A stretch of DNA of 64,000 bases from Shewanella schlegeliana (GTDB taxonomy: Bacteria; Pseudomonadota; Gammaproteobacteria; Enterobacterales; Shewanellaceae). Below, one piece after another: positions 38,261 through 47,985 of the stretch. Numbering within the stretch: the stretch's first letter is position 1; each line of letters starts with the position of its first letter. The stretch lies in NCBI RefSeq assembly GCF_016765635.1, contig NZ_JAESVD010000003.1, forward strand, positions 186,001 to 250,000, written 5' to 3'. The translations under genes and the position numbers were made by a program. The notes below the pieces were generated by a model, which saw nothing but the letters and a program-made list of their open reading frames with translations, did no database searches and was not told the DNA's origin.

Positions 38261-39249
38261 CTGCTTATCTCATGCAGTGGTGACAGGCAAGCATCACCAA
38301 AGGCAACTTGGTAGTAGTGCGCAATTTCCGCGTCCAGATCGATATTATTAAATCGCTCTGGGTAAGCATTCGCCGCAATATAAAGCGCCCCCGCCATCGC
38401 CATCGGTGATGGCATATCCCAGAAGCTCCCCTTAGGCAGATGAATTTGTGGTAATTGAGCGATTTGAGTCATTAGTGACTTTTTTAGTTGCTCATCTACT
38501 TTGGTCGAGTCATTAGATTCACGTACTAATAACTGTGGCTGCCATAGCAGCAATTGCTCAGCATTCACCTTAGGGTAAAAACCAGGTACGCCTGTTGCGA
38601 CATTATTAACGCCTGCAACAGCCATTAACTGATGCTGAAACATCTGTTCACTGGCAGTGCGGTATAGATCTGAGCTATTTGCGTAATAGGCACGAAGGCG
38701 CTGATCATCATTTAAACCGGAAAGCCCAGTTTGAATGATGTTGGCTAAACGTTGGTTTTCAGCTGCTATCTTAGCGGCTTTATCCTGAGTCCCGGTCGCC
38801 TTAGCCAGCAGCTCAAGCGCAGCTTTAGCATCTTCCAAAGTTTCCGGTTGAATCACTAAGCTAACAATACCTAGCGAGGTTAAGCGGTCAGCGAGTCGAT
38901 AACCGTCCTTCTTACCAAACACTAAGACCAAATCCGGCTTAAGCGCGACAATGGTTTCTAAACTTGTACCAGCCGAGCGACTGCCGATCACTAAGGGAGC
39001 GCGGTGCGCGAGCAGTTGATTAATAAACGGTGAATGTTTGGTGCTACCGCCGATACCAACGAGTTGATCTGCAAGTCCAAGACTTAAAGAGAATAGGTTT
39101 GCCGGAGTGAAGGTCGTCACAATCCGCTTGGCAGGCTTTTGTAGCACCACCTCGCGGCCTTGCTGATCGACCAAGTGTATCGGCGATGCCGATACACTTG
39201 AAAGACCACAAAGGAGAATGACAACAGTACTAATAAGTCTGTTAAACAT
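38251..39249 (-). CDS. ABC transporter periplasmic binding protein (BtuF/FecB-type)
   Basis: A 332-residue exported solute-binding protein. The signal peptide is residues 1-21. The fold is the Peripl_BP_2 type: Q..R.V.L..P..RIV.TF.P, then LVGIGG, L.PDLVLVFG, and W...P.P....L in the C-lobe (SFWDMPSPMAMAG). Such proteins bind siderophores, haem, cobalamin or metal oxyanions; ligand-determining residues cannot be read from the sequence. It starts nine bases after the receptor gene. Confidence 0.85.
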   Translation of the reverse strand: MFNRLISTVVILLCGLSSVSASPIHLVDQQGREVVLQKPAKRIVTTFTPANLFSLSLGLADQLVGIGGSTKHSPFINQLLAHRAPLVIGSRSAGTSLETIVALKPDLVLVFGKKDGYRLADRLTSLGIVSLVIQPETLEDAKAALELLAKATGTQDKAAKIAAENQRLANIIQTGLSGLNDDQRLRAYYANSSDLYRTASEQMFQHQLMAVAGVNNVATGVPGFYPKVNAEQLLLWQPQLLVRESNDSTKVDEQLKKSLMTQIAQLPQIHLPKGSFWDMPSPMAMAGALYIAANAYPERFNNIDLDAEIAHYYQVAFGDACLSPLHEISRCQ

Positions 39250-39258
39250 TCCTATTCC

Positions 39259-41295
39259 TTAGAAACGGTACTTTACGCCCACTTCATAGGAGCGGCCTTC
39301 GTTTGGCTGGCCGTATCCTTCGTAGTGTGACTCATCGAGTAGGTTATTAAGATTAACGTAGGCAGAGAGCTGCGGTGTAATCGATTTATTAATTCCCATA
39401 TCGACAGTTAAGGTCTCAGACTCCCACTCATCAGAGCGCTCATCAATCAAAATATCGGTGCGGTAACGAACGCGCAGATTACTGTCGATATCTAGCCAAG
39501 GTTGATACCAGTTAACAATCGCTGTCACTGTGTCCTTTGGAATATCACGGAAGTAGTCAGAATCACGATCTTCTGTTGTATTGCGAGCATGAGTGTAGGT
39601 GTAATCTAGAGACAGACTGATATTCTCACTCAGCTGACTTTGGGTACTGATCTCGATACCGTAAAACTCTGAACTTCCCACGTTTTGATAAACTTCTAGA
39701 TCCCAACCAGGATCAGTTGGATCTGGCATATAGGTTGATACGATCTTATCGCTCACGTCATGGTAAAACAGACCAATATCGATACTGTTTAATATCTGAT
39801 GGCTAAAATCATTCTTCCAACCTAAGGTATAACTAGTATTACGCTCAGGTTTAATATCATGACGTGCGCCCGTGTCATCATACATTTCGGTAAAGGTTGC
39901 GAAACGAGTTTTTTGCGCAATAGAGCCATAGACTAAGCCTGCATTATCTAAGGTGTAGCTCATACCTAACATAGGATCTAGAGTATCTGAACCATCCTGA
40001 CCCGATGCTGCATCGTTGTCACGATCTTCAACAACCGTTTGTTTATGCCATGCGATACCTGCAACCACATTTAGTGCACCAAATGTCATGGTATCTTCAG
40101 CAGCCAAACTAATGGTATCAAGCTGAGAACGCTCATAATCATGGGAACGTTCAGGGTCTACATATGCAACGTTCTTCTTCTTATGTACATCATTCTTAAA
40201 GTTTACAGACAGGCTTAAACTGTTCCAATCGGCTAACGCCATATCGGTAAATAGTGCACCACCGGCCGTGTAGTCACTAAAGCTACTGGTCGCTAATTTA
40301 ACCTCTTTTTCTGGGTTGCTATAGGAGTCATAACTGTCGTTATGCATATGGTAGTAGCCTAATGCACGCACAGTGAGCCAATCATTAACGCGGTGTAAAC
40401 CGCTTAAATCCATCCCCGTATCTTTATATTCAGAGATATCGGCAAAGCTACTAAAATCACTAAACACCTTGTTATTACGGGTGTTATAGGGCAATTCACG
40501 ATCTGAGTCCAAACTAAAAACACTGGCAAATAGTTCGGTGTTTTCGTTAGCGTACCCACCACGAACCCAGATGTTAGTCGACTCGTAAGCCGAGTTTTCA
40601 CGTTTACCACCATCTTCAACGATCATCTGTTTTGGTAAGTCGCCATATCGGTCTCTAACATCGGACAGTACTGGTTCGAAGTCATTAGACATTCTCATTG
40701 CATCACGACCACGGTGATCGACAGATGCAAATAGACTAAAGCCGTTCTTACCTAGGCTAAGTGTACCCGACTGGTAATTTTGCCCCATCTGACCAAAAGA
40801 CGCTTGTAGATCACCACTAACTCCCTCCTGGCCCTTCTTAGTAATAATGTTAACTACACCACCCATACCATTTGGACCATAAAGCACTGATGACGCACCT
40901 TTAACCACATCAATTTTTGCAATGATGTTGGCAGGTATTTGGTTAAGGTCTAACTGACCATAATTAGTTTCATAATAAGGCACACCATCAAGCAAAATAA
41001 GCACCTTATCTTGCTCGAACCCCTGGATAGTCAGAAACTTCTCGCCCTTACTTGATTGAGCAACATGTACGCCGGGTAAATAGTCCAGTGCATCGGCAAC
41101 CGTTTTGGCGCCAATGAGTTCAATCTGCTCAGCAGTCATGGTGTTGTTAATTGCGATATCCCTAACACCTGTTTCCTCTGAAACAACAATCTCACCGAGA
41201 GAGAACACATCATTTTTATCACTGGCTACGGCATATTGGCATGCCAACAAACTACTGATGATAACTGCGATTTTAGTATTTTTTGTTTTGATCAC
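39259..41295 (-). CDS. TonB-dependent outer-membrane receptor
   Basis: A 678-residue receptor. The signal peptide ends near residue 25; a TonB-box-like EIVVSE lies at 35-40; the plug domain follows (about 45-155), with VADALDYLPGV, ILLDGVPYYE and VVKGASSVLYGPNGMGGVVNI; the 22-strand barrel ends with a terminal Phe (YEVGVKYRF). The start is GTG at 41295, supported by GGAG six bases upstream. The barrel resembles BtuB/CirA-type receptors. First gene of the operon, so any regulatory site should lie just upstream; none was recognised. Confidence 0.92.
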   Translation of the reverse strand: MIKTKNTKIAVIISSLLACQYAVASDKNDVFSLGEIVVSEETGVRDIAINNTMTAEQIELIGAKTVADALDYLPGVHVAQSSKGEKFLTIQGFEQDKVLILLDGVPYYETNYGQLDLNQIPANIIAKIDVVKGASSVLYGPNGMGGVVNIITKKGQEGVSGDLQASFGQMGQNYQSGTLSLGKNGFSLFASVDHRGRDAMRMSNDFEPVLSDVRDRYGDLPKQMIVEDGGKRENSAYESTNIWVRGGYANENTELFASVFSLDSDRELPYNTRNNKVFSDFSSFADISEYKDTGMDLSGLHRVNDWLTVRALGYYHMHNDSYDSYSNPEKEVKLATSSFSDYTAGGALFTDMALADWNSLSLSVNFKNDVHKKKNVAYVDPERSHDYERSQLDTISLAAEDTMTFGALNVVAGIAWHKQTVVEDRDNDAASGQDGSDTLDPMLGMSYTLDNAGLVYGSIAQKTRFATFTEMYDDTGARHDIKPERNTSYTLGWKNDFSHQILNSIDIGLFYHDVSDKIVSTYMPDPTDPGWDLEVYQNVGSSEFYGIEISTQSQLSENISLSLDYTYTHARNTTEDRDSDYFRDIPKDTVTAIVNWYQPWLDIDSNLRVRYRTDILIDERSDEWESETLTVDMGINKSITPQLSAYVNLNNLLDESHYEGYGQPNEGRSYEVGVKYRF

Positions 41296-41747
41296 CGAAG
41301 ACTCCGAACTGCTCGTTGTAAGGGGTTACAGGCCTTTAACACCATTAAAGAACCTGCTCACCGAAAATTCGCGCATATCTTATTCTTAATCTTGCGGTAC
41401 AACTATTTACAAAAGCCAACTCTAGACACTAGTCACCCAATAAAAACCAATAACGACACAACACCATATAATTACAACCAGAAAAGGACAAATAGTCACA
41501 ACTGGACAAGTTGGCGAGATAATATGTCTACACCTATAAGACTGCAAACTATTGTTTTAATTGCTAATATAGTGGCTGCTGAACTAGCTGATTTTACAGA
41601 ACGTCTACCACTTAGGCTTACGAGGATGTTGTAGGAATTAGAGAGGACGATACCAGTTAAATTGAACTGTGAGTCATTGCTAACCTCATGATCCACTTTG
41701 ATAGCGGCTCAATATTTAACACCTTGAAATGGATAAAACTCAGGCAT
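41296..41747. other. Intergenic region upstream of the TonB-receptor operon
   Basis: An approximately 450-base AT-rich region that must carry the operon promoter on the minus strand. I looked for a cobalamin riboswitch (no B12-box GCCACTG-type core), a Fur box and a NikR-type repeat and found none convincing. The sequence TAGGAATTAGAGAG near 41632 recurs near 45817. Confidence 0.4.
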
Positions 41748-41776
41748 AAAAAAAGCCAGTCTAAAGACTGGCTTTT
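41748..41776 (-). terminator. Rho-independent terminator after sspB
   Basis: A perfect 12-bp stem (AAAAGCCAGTCT/AGACTGGCTTTT) with a two-base loop, followed on the minus strand by seven T in all. It lies 15 bases beyond the sspB stop. Confidence 0.9.
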
Positions 41777-41790
41777 CATGAGATTGAAAC

Positions 41791-42255
41791 CTATTTCACT
41801 AAGGTTAAATGACCGCGTCGCTTCGGCTCTTTAGCCTCCACTTTCTCGGTTTCACCTTCGCTAGTTTCAACATCAGGCTCTTTCAGTACCACCGAAAGCC
41901 CTGACTCCTCTTCAGGATCACAATCTAGTTGATACGCTTCTTCCATTTCAAAGACCGTACCCGCCCCATTTTCTCTGGCGTAAATTGCAACGATTGAAGC
42001 CATAGGCAACAGTACCTGCTGAGGAACACCGCCAAAACGCGCACTGAACTCAATAAACTCATTAGTGATCTGTAGGCCACCTACAGCACTCTCAGTAATA
42101 TTAAGTACAATCTGGCCGTCTTTAACATATTGCTGTGGTACTTGTGTGCCTGGCACATAAGCATCAACAACAACGTGGGGCGTTAACTGGTTATCCATCA
42201 ACCAATCGTAATAAGCCCGCAGCAAGTATGGACGATTTGGGGTTAGCTCTTTCAT
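41791..42255 (-). CDS. sspB: ClpXP protease specificity-enhancing factor SspB
   Basis: A 154-residue adaptor that delivers ssrA-tagged proteins to ClpXP. The N-terminal substrate-binding domain (about 1-110) has RPYLLRAYYDWL.DN..TPH, QIVLNI..SAVG.L.I and FSARFGG, with AIYARENG. An acidic flexible linker follows, and the extreme C-terminus HLTLVK is the ClpX-docking tail. It overlaps sspA by one base (TAATG). Confidence 0.94.
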   Translation of the reverse strand: MKELTPNRPYLLRAYYDWLMDNQLTPHVVVDAYVPGTQVPQQYVKDGQIVLNITESAVGGLQITNEFIEFSARFGGVPQQVLLPMASIVAIYARENGAGTVFEMEEAYQLDCDPEEESGLSVVLKEPDVETSEGETEKVEAKEPKRRGHLTLVK

Positions 42256-42884
42256 TAGATACCCATGCGCATTTCGCGCTCAGTCTCAGTCAAAGAAGCT
42301 TTGAATGATTCACGATCGAATAAACGTGTCATGTAAGCTTTGATATCTTTAGCTGTACGGCTGTCGAGTTCGATGCCAAGTACAGGTAGACGCCACAATA
42401 GTGGGCCAAGATAACAATCTGCTAGACCAAATTCTTCGCTCATGAAGTAAGGCACTTCACCAAAGATAGGTGCAATAGCAGTTAAACCTTCTTGAAGCTC
42501 TTTACGAGCTGCATCGGCACGGTCGCCCTTTCTGATACGCTCAACAAGTGCATACCAGTCTTCTTCGATGCGGTGCATCCAAAGACGAGTTTGACCACGT
42601 GAAACCGGATAAACAGGCATTAGTGGAGGATGAGGGAAACGCTCATCTAAATACTCCATAATGATGCGAGAGTTATAAAGTACTAGCTCTCTGTCTACCA
42701 AAGTTGGCACTGTGTTGTACGGGTTAAGCTCGATCAAGTCTTCAGGGATCTCATTTGGATCAACCTGTAGTACATCAACCGTTACACCTTTTTCAGCAAG
42801 CACGATACGTACTTGATGGCTATAAAGGTCGTCTGCACCTGAATACAGGGTCATGATTGAGCGTTTGTTGGCAGCAACAGCCAT
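42255..42884 (-). CDS. sspA: Stringent starvation protein A
   Basis: A 209-residue RNA-polymerase-associated protein with a glutathione-transferase fold but no such activity. MAVAANKRSIMTLYSG, YSHQVRIVLAEKGV, NPYNTVPTLVDRE, EYLDERFPHPPLMPVYP and the C-terminal EREM are near-identical to E. coli SspA. The start at 42884 is set by GGAGG nine bases upstream and by family comparison; a frame from 42932 is an over-extension. Operon sspA-sspB follows petABC closely. Confidence 0.95.
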   Translation of the reverse strand: MAVAANKRSIMTLYSGADDLYSHQVRIVLAEKGVTVDVLQVDPNEIPEDLIELNPYNTVPTLVDRELVLYNSRIIMEYLDERFPHPPLMPVYPVSRGQTRLWMHRIEEDWYALVERIRKGDRADAARKELQEGLTAIAPIFGEVPYFMSEEFGLADCYLGPLLWRLPVLGIELDSRTAKDIKAYMTRLFDRESFKASLTETEREMRMGI

Positions 42885-42993
42885 TGATACCCTCCGGGAT
42901 TCACAAATCAAAAGCAAAAAATGCAAACACAAACGAGGAGCAAGGCTCCCCGTTTACAATTTGCGGATAATACATTCTAACCTTTATTTGGGG

Positions 42994-43689
42994 TTAGTGT
43001 ACATCTTTCCAGTACTCTTTCTTTAAGAGGTAGGCCACAACAAAGAAAATAAATAGGAATCCCATCACCCACCAACCTAAGCGTTCACGCTCAAGCTTGA
43101 TAGGATCGCCAGAGTAAACCAAGAACCCAGTGATATCTCTAACCACTTGATCATACTCTTCTGGTGATAGCGTTCCGCCAGTTGCCACTAGCGTTCCATC
43201 TTCTTGTTTAACTGGAAGACCTTGAAGGCCTTCAAGCACATGCGGCATACCCACCGAAGGAAAAATGGTATTGTTCACGCCAAACGGGCGGCTTTCATCT
43301 TCATAAAAACCATGAAGGTATGAATAGATCCAATCTTCACCTCGTACACGGGCAACAAGCGTTAAGTCTGGAGGCGATGCGCCAAACCATTTTGCAGCAT
43401 CTGCATCAGGAATTGCGTTCTCCATCAGCTCACCAATCTTGGTGCCTTCAGGTAAGTACTTAGCACGCATCTCATCAAGCGGAATGCCTAAGTCTGTTGC
43501 AACGCGCTCATAACGTTGATACTGAGTACTATGACAACCAGCACAGTTATTTTGGAACAGATCCAAGCCACGCTGTAAAGACTCTTGGTCATTCAGATCA
43601 ATGTTAGCCTTCTCTAGAGGTGCTCCGCCACCGGCTGCGAAAGCCAAGGTTGGCACCAATGCAACTAATGCAATCAGTAATTTTTTCAT
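42994..43689 (-). CDS. petC: Cytochrome c1 of the bc1 complex
   Basis: A 231-residue membrane-anchored c-type cytochrome. Signal peptide to about residue 18; haem attachment at C49-A-G-C52-H53; C-terminal anchor helix (GWWVMGFLFIFFVVAYLL). It passes electrons from the Rieske protein to soluble cytochromes. It overlaps petB by one base and ends about 110 bases before sspA. Confidence 0.94.
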   Translation of the reverse strand: MKKLLIALVALVPTLAFAAGGGAPLEKANIDLNDQESLQRGLDLFQNNCAGCHSTQYQRYERVATDLGIPLDEMRAKYLPEGTKIGELMENAIPDADAAKWFGASPPDLTLVARVRGEDWIYSYLHGFYEDESRPFGVNNTIFPSVGMPHVLEGLQGLPVKQEDGTLVATGGTLSPEEYDQVVRDITGFLVYSGDPIKLERERLGWWVMGFLFIFFVVAYLLKKEYWKDVH

Positions 43690-44903
43690 TAGTGTGTCAA
43701 CCTCTCTGGTACCGGCTTAGTCTTTTCATTCTTACTGTAAATCCATAGGAATAAGAAGAAACCAAAGTAAGTTAGAGTGAAGATACGTGCAGCAATTGTC
43801 AGTGCAGGCGTTGCAGGTACCGCCCCCAAGTAACCTAGTACTAGGAACGAGATAGCAAACTGACTGATATTCACCTTATGGATCATGCTGCGGTAACGGA
43901 TTGACTTAACCTTACAACGGTCTAACCACGGCAATACAAACAGTACAGCGATAGCTAAGCCCATGCCGATAACACCCATTAACTTATCTGGGATAGCACG
44001 TAAAATTGCATAGAAAGGTGTAAAGTACCAAACTGGCGCAATATGCTCAGGTGTCTTCATTGGGTTTGCCGCTTCAAAGTTTGGCTTCTCAAGGAAGTAA
44101 CCACCGCCTTCTGGCATAAAGAACAATACGTAACAGAAGACAATCAAGAAGCCAGCAACGCCCATGATATCTTTCACTGTGTAGTAAGGGTGGAATGGGA
44201 TACCATCTTTAGGCCAGCCATTCTCATCTTTGTTCTTCTTAATTTCGATGCCATCAGGGTTGTTAGACCCCACTTCATGCAGTGCGATTAGGTGTAGAAA
44301 TACCAAAACCACAAGTACAAGCGGCAGCGCAATAACGTGCAATGCGAAGAAGCGGTTTAGAGTTGCACCCGACACAACGAAGTCACCACGGATCCACAAT
44401 GTTAGGTCATCACCAATAACAGGGATTGCACCGAACAAGGAGATAATTACCTGCGCGCCCCAGTAAGACATCTGTCCCCAAGGTAGCAAGTAACCCATAA
44501 ATGCTTCAGCCATCAACACGAGGAAGATTAGCATACCGAACAGCCATAAGAGCTCTCTAGGCTTCTGGTACGAACCGTAGATTAAACCACGGAACATATG
44601 AAGATAGATCACCACAAAGAAGGCAGAGGCCCCGGTGGAGTGCATATACCGCAACAACCAACCGTATTCAACATCACGCATGATGTATTCAATAGAGGCA
44701 AACGCGCCTTCGGCTGTTGGCACGTAATTCATTGTTAGCCAGATACCTGTAAGTAACTGGTTAACTAGCACTAACATGGCTAGTGAGCCAAAAAAGTACC
44801 AGAAGTTAAAGTTGGTTGGTGTCGCATATTGACCCACGTGACGATTGTACGTAGCGGTCATTGGAATGCGTTCATCAATCCAACTAACAATATTCTTAAC
44901 CAT
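43689..44903 (-). CDS. petB: Cytochrome b of the bc1 complex
   Basis: A 404-residue polytopic protein, the quinol-oxidising core subunit. Recognisable are the haem-b helices (RYMHSTGASAFFVVIYLHMFRGL and FFALHVIALPLVLVVLVFLHLIALHE, each with two His), the GYLLPWGQMS signature and the Q-site motif PEHIAPVWYF (a variant of PEWY). Full-length cytochrome b, not split. It overlaps petA by one base. Confidence 0.95.
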   Translation of the reverse strand: MVKNIVSWIDERIPMTATYNRHVGQYATPTNFNFWYFFGSLAMLVLVNQLLTGIWLTMNYVPTAEGAFASIEYIMRDVEYGWLLRYMHSTGASAFFVVIYLHMFRGLIYGSYQKPRELLWLFGMLIFLVLMAEAFMGYLLPWGQMSYWGAQVIISLFGAIPVIGDDLTLWIRGDFVVSGATLNRFFALHVIALPLVLVVLVFLHLIALHEVGSNNPDGIEIKKNKDENGWPKDGIPFHPYYTVKDIMGVAGFLIVFCYVLFFMPEGGGYFLEKPNFEAANPMKTPEHIAPVWYFTPFYAILRAIPDKLMGVIGMGLAIAVLFVLPWLDRCKVKSIRYRSMIHKVNISQFAISFLVLGYLGAVPATPALTIAARIFTLTYFGFFLFLWIYSKNEKTKPVPERLTH

Positions 44904-45493
44904 TACGCATCTCCTTTATCAACACCAATAAGCACAGTGCTATCATCAATATATTGATGTGGAGGAATTACTAGGTTCAATGGTGCTGGTACACCTTGGA
45001 ATACGCGGCCAGCCATATCAAACTTAGAACCGTGACAAGGACAGAAGAAGCCTGATGCAACCCCTTCGACTTGCTCACCAAATGTGTCAGGTAGGTAAGT
45101 TGGAGAACAACCCAAGTGAGTACATAAGCCAACGGCAATAAAATACTCAGCCTTAATTGAACGCTCAGGGTTCTGTGCATATGCAGGCTGCTGAGGCTCA
45201 ACGGAGTCTGGGTCGCGAAGTTGGGCATCGATTGCTGGCAGACCATCAATGATCTCCTGCGTACGACGAACAACCCATACAGGTTTACCGCGCCACTCAA
45301 CTCGAATAAGTTGACCTGGCTCTACTTTACTAATATTTACTTCTACCGGCGCACCTGCTGCTTTAGCTTTGGCACTCGGATTCCATGACTTTATAAACGG
45401 AACCGCTACAGCTGCGGCACCAGCACCACCCACTACGGCGGTGGCTGCGGTCAGAAATCTGCGACGTCCGGTATCGACTGGCGCTTTGTTCAT
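44903..45493 (-). CDS. petA: Rieske iron-sulfur subunit of the bc1 complex
   Basis: A 196-residue protein. A Tat-type N-terminus (RRRFLTAATAVVGGAG) forms the membrane anchor. The [2Fe-2S] ligands are in CTHLGC and CPCHG. First gene of the petABC operon, whose promoter lies in the approximately 360 bases upstream. Confidence 0.95.
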   Translation of the reverse strand: MNKAPVDTGRRRFLTAATAVVGGAGAAAVAVPFIKSWNPSAKAKAAGAPVEVNISKVEPGQLIRVEWRGKPVWVVRRTQEIIDGLPAIDAQLRDPDSVEPQQPAYAQNPERSIKAEYFIAVGLCTHLGCSPTYLPDTFGEQVEGVASGFFCPCHGSKFDMAGRVFQGVPAPLNLVIPPHQYIDDSTVLIGVDKGDA

Positions 45494-45855
45494 CCACTTG
45501 TCTCCAGAGAGTGTTGGAATTTTTGTTTTATCTATCTTTTCAAAGCTGATTTAAACCGAAATTTAAACCCGAATTTGAGACGCCGCCCATTATAGCCAAA
45601 AACTTGAAGCAGATCATAGTTAAAACACTCAACTTAGTTAACTATGTTGGTTTTAATGCTACTTCTGCATAAAAACTATGCATCAGAACCAACAAAAACG
45701 GCTATTTTAGTTAGCAGAACATCCTAAATAGTTTCATTCATATTCTTCTAAATTAGTAACTTAGCTCGTTCAAACTCACTTTTTGCAGACTATAACTTGA
45801 TACTTGACGGAATAGGTAGGAATTAGAGAGCACAATAACTGTGGGTGATAGGTAT
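45494..45855. other. Intergenic region upstream of petABC
   Basis: AT-rich, without an ORF. It must contain the minus-strand promoter of petABC; no site was clear enough to call. It contains the second copy of TAGGAATTAGAGAG (near 45817). Confidence 0.35.
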
Positions 45856-45886
45856 AAAAAAGGCCTAACTTATCGTTAGGCCTTTT
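45856..45886 (-). terminator. Rho-independent terminator after hflC
   Basis: AAAAGGCCTAAC (45858-45869) pairs with GTTAGGCCTTTT (45875-45886) around five bases, and the minus strand ends in six T. It closes the hflX-hflK-hflC group, 16 bases beyond the hflC stop. Confidence 0.92.
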
Positions 45887-45902
45887 GCAAATTTAAAAAA
45901 GA

Positions 45903-46784
45903 CTATTTTCCAGATGAACTATTCATGTACCTGAAGAATTCACTGTCTGGCTCAAGCACCATTACGTCATTCTTACCAGAGAAACTTGCTTTATAAGCAT
46001 CTAAGCTTCGCATAAAGCTAAAGAACTCAGGATCTTTAGTGTATGCATCGGCGTAAATCTTAGCAGCCTCTGCATCACCTTCACCACGAGTCGTTAAAGC
46101 GATACGCTCCGCTTCTGCAGTTTGAATTGTCACACTTGCATCAGTCTTAGCACGGATGATTTCCGCTTGCTCTTGACCTTGAGCACGATGCTCTTTAGCA
46201 ACGGCTTGACGCTCTGCACGCATACGCTGGTAGATACTGGTACTGACGTTAGCTGGCAAGTTAATTTGCTTAACACGCACATCGACAACTTCAACACCTA
46301 AGTCTTTAGCGCTTTCTGCTGCATTTTTAAGTGCATCAGATTGCAATTCATCACGGCTACCAGAAACAATCTCTTTAATAGTACGACGACCAAATTCAGT
46401 ACGAAGATCGTTGTTGATCTTGCGCTGTAGTAACGTCTCTGCGTTAGCCTTAATACCACCGTTGGTAGATAGGTAATAACGTTCAAAATCTTTAATACGC
46501 CACTTCACGTATGAATCGACCATTAAATCTTTTTTCTCAGAGGTTACAAAACGATCTGCTGCACCGTCCAAGGTTTGCACTCGGGCATCCATAAACTTAA
46601 TTTTATCAAGCATAGGGATCTTCAAGTGAAGTCCTGGAGCATAAACACGCGTCACGCCGTCATCTTTAAGTACCTTACCAAATCGAGAAACGATGGCACG
46701 TTCGCCTTCATTCACAACTAAGAGTGAAGATAAAGAGATCGCAATAAGTACCGCTATGATTATCGCTGTAAATCTACCCATCAC
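45903..46784 (-). CDS. hflC: FtsH modulator HflC
   Basis: A 293-residue SPFH/prohibitin-family protein. An N-terminal membrane helix (AIIIAVLIAISLSSLLVV) is followed by the SPFH domain (GERAIVSRFGKV, GLHLKIP) and a coiled-coil region (AERIALTTRGEGDAEAAKIYADAY). With HflK it forms the periplasmic cage around the FtsH protease. It starts one base after hflK ends. Confidence 0.95.
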   Translation of the reverse strand: MMGRFTAIIIAVLIAISLSSLLVVNEGERAIVSRFGKVLKDDGVTRVYAPGLHLKIPMLDKIKFMDARVQTLDGAADRFVTSEKKDLMVDSYVKWRIKDFERYYLSTNGGIKANAETLLQRKINNDLRTEFGRRTIKEIVSGSRDELQSDALKNAAESAKDLGVEVVDVRVKQINLPANVSTSIYQRMRAERQAVAKEHRAQGQEQAEIIRAKTDASVTIQTAEAERIALTTRGEGDAEAAKIYADAYTKDPEFFSFMRSLDAYKASFSGKNDVMVLEPDSEFFRYMNSSSGK

Positions 46785-47936
46785 TTAGTTCCTCCCCGAC
46801 GAACGTTCACCTCGAGATGGGCGACCATCAAGAGGAATACTGCTGTTAGCATGAGTTGTACTATTCACTGACATAACAGGCGTTGTCGACTTACTCTTAG
46901 CACTTGCAGAATTATGCGCTTGGCTATTTTGCATCAGCTTATCTAACGGTAGGTACATCAAGTTACCGCTATTTTTAGCATCGATAAGTACTTTGCTTGT
47001 ACCGCTCATGACATCTTGCATCGTATCAAAATACATACGTTCACGAGTCACTTCTGGTGCCGCTTGATACTCTGGTAATAGCTGCTCAAAACGAGCCACT
47101 TTACCTTTAGCTTCTAAGATTACTCTTTGCTTGTACGCAATTGCTTGTTGATCCATACGCTGCACAGTACCACGAACCTTAGGCTCTAACTGGCGTGAGT
47201 ATGCTTCAGCTTCACGAATAAAGCGCTGCTCATCCTCTTGTGCTGCAATTGCGTCATCAAAGGCGTCTTTCACCTCTTCAGGCGGACGTGCAGGCAAGAA
47301 GTTCACGTCAACAACCATAATACCTAGGTTGTAAGGCTTGATAATTCGCTCAATTTCGTCCCATGTATCACGACGAATTTTATCTCGACCCGTAGTCAAA
47401 ATATCATCCATAGTGTTGTGACCGATCACATAGCGCAGTGCACTATCTGTCGCTTCACGTAAACTGGCGTCAGCATCGACTACGCTATAGAGGTAATCTT
47501 TTGCATTACTCACGCGATACTGAACGTCAAGCTGAACGAGAACGACGTTCTCATCGGCAGTCAGCATGCTTCCAGAAGCTGGAATTGAGCGAACAGTTTG
47601 GACGTTTACTGGTGTCACTTCATCAATAAAAGTGGCTTTCCATTGAAGGCCTGGATCAACTTCACCAATATACGCACCGAAACGGAGCTCTACACCCTTC
47701 TCAGCTTCTTTTACTGTATAGAAACCTGATAGGCCCCATACAACAACGGCAATAACAAGGACTATGAGTAAGCTGGCACCACTAACGCTGCCACCAGAGC
47801 CATTGCCTTTCCCGCCGAAGCGCTTAGAAAGATTACGAAAAACTTCATCTAAATCTGGTGGTCCTTTATCATTACCACCTTTATTGCCATTTCCCCAAGG
47901 GTCTTGACCCTTGTTACCGGGCTCGTTCCAAGCCAT
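46785..47936 (-). CDS. hflK: FtsH modulator HflK
   Basis: A 383-residue partner of HflC. A glycine-rich N-terminus (MAWNEPGNKGQDPWGNG) precedes the membrane helix (about 55-75), then the SPFH domain (GVELRFG, DPGLQWK) and a coiled coil. The C-terminal tail is serine-rich and disordered. Confidence 0.95.
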   Translation of the reverse strand: MAWNEPGNKGQDPWGNGNKGGNDKGPPDLDEVFRNLSKRFGGKGNGSGGSVSGASLLIVLVIAVVVWGLSGFYTVKEAEKGVELRFGAYIGEVDPGLQWKATFIDEVTPVNVQTVRSIPASGSMLTADENVVLVQLDVQYRVSNAKDYLYSVVDADASLREATDSALRYVIGHNTMDDILTTGRDKIRRDTWDEIERIIKPYNLGIMVVDVNFLPARPPEEVKDAFDDAIAAQEDEQRFIREAEAYSRQLEPKVRGTVQRMDQQAIAYKQRVILEAKGKVARFEQLLPEYQAAPEVTRERMYFDTMQDVMSGTSKVLIDAKNSGNLMYLPLDKLMQNSQAHNSASAKSKSTTPVMSVNSTTHANSSIPLDGRPSRGERSSGRN

Positions 47937-47985
47937 TTAGTACTCCATAAGTGTATGAAATAAACGAGATTACTAAAATACTTAA

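Noticed and set aside
41296..41747. Cobalamin riboswitch before the TonB-receptor operon
   Set aside because: No B12-box core or multi-helix layout could be found, so cobalamin control is not supported.
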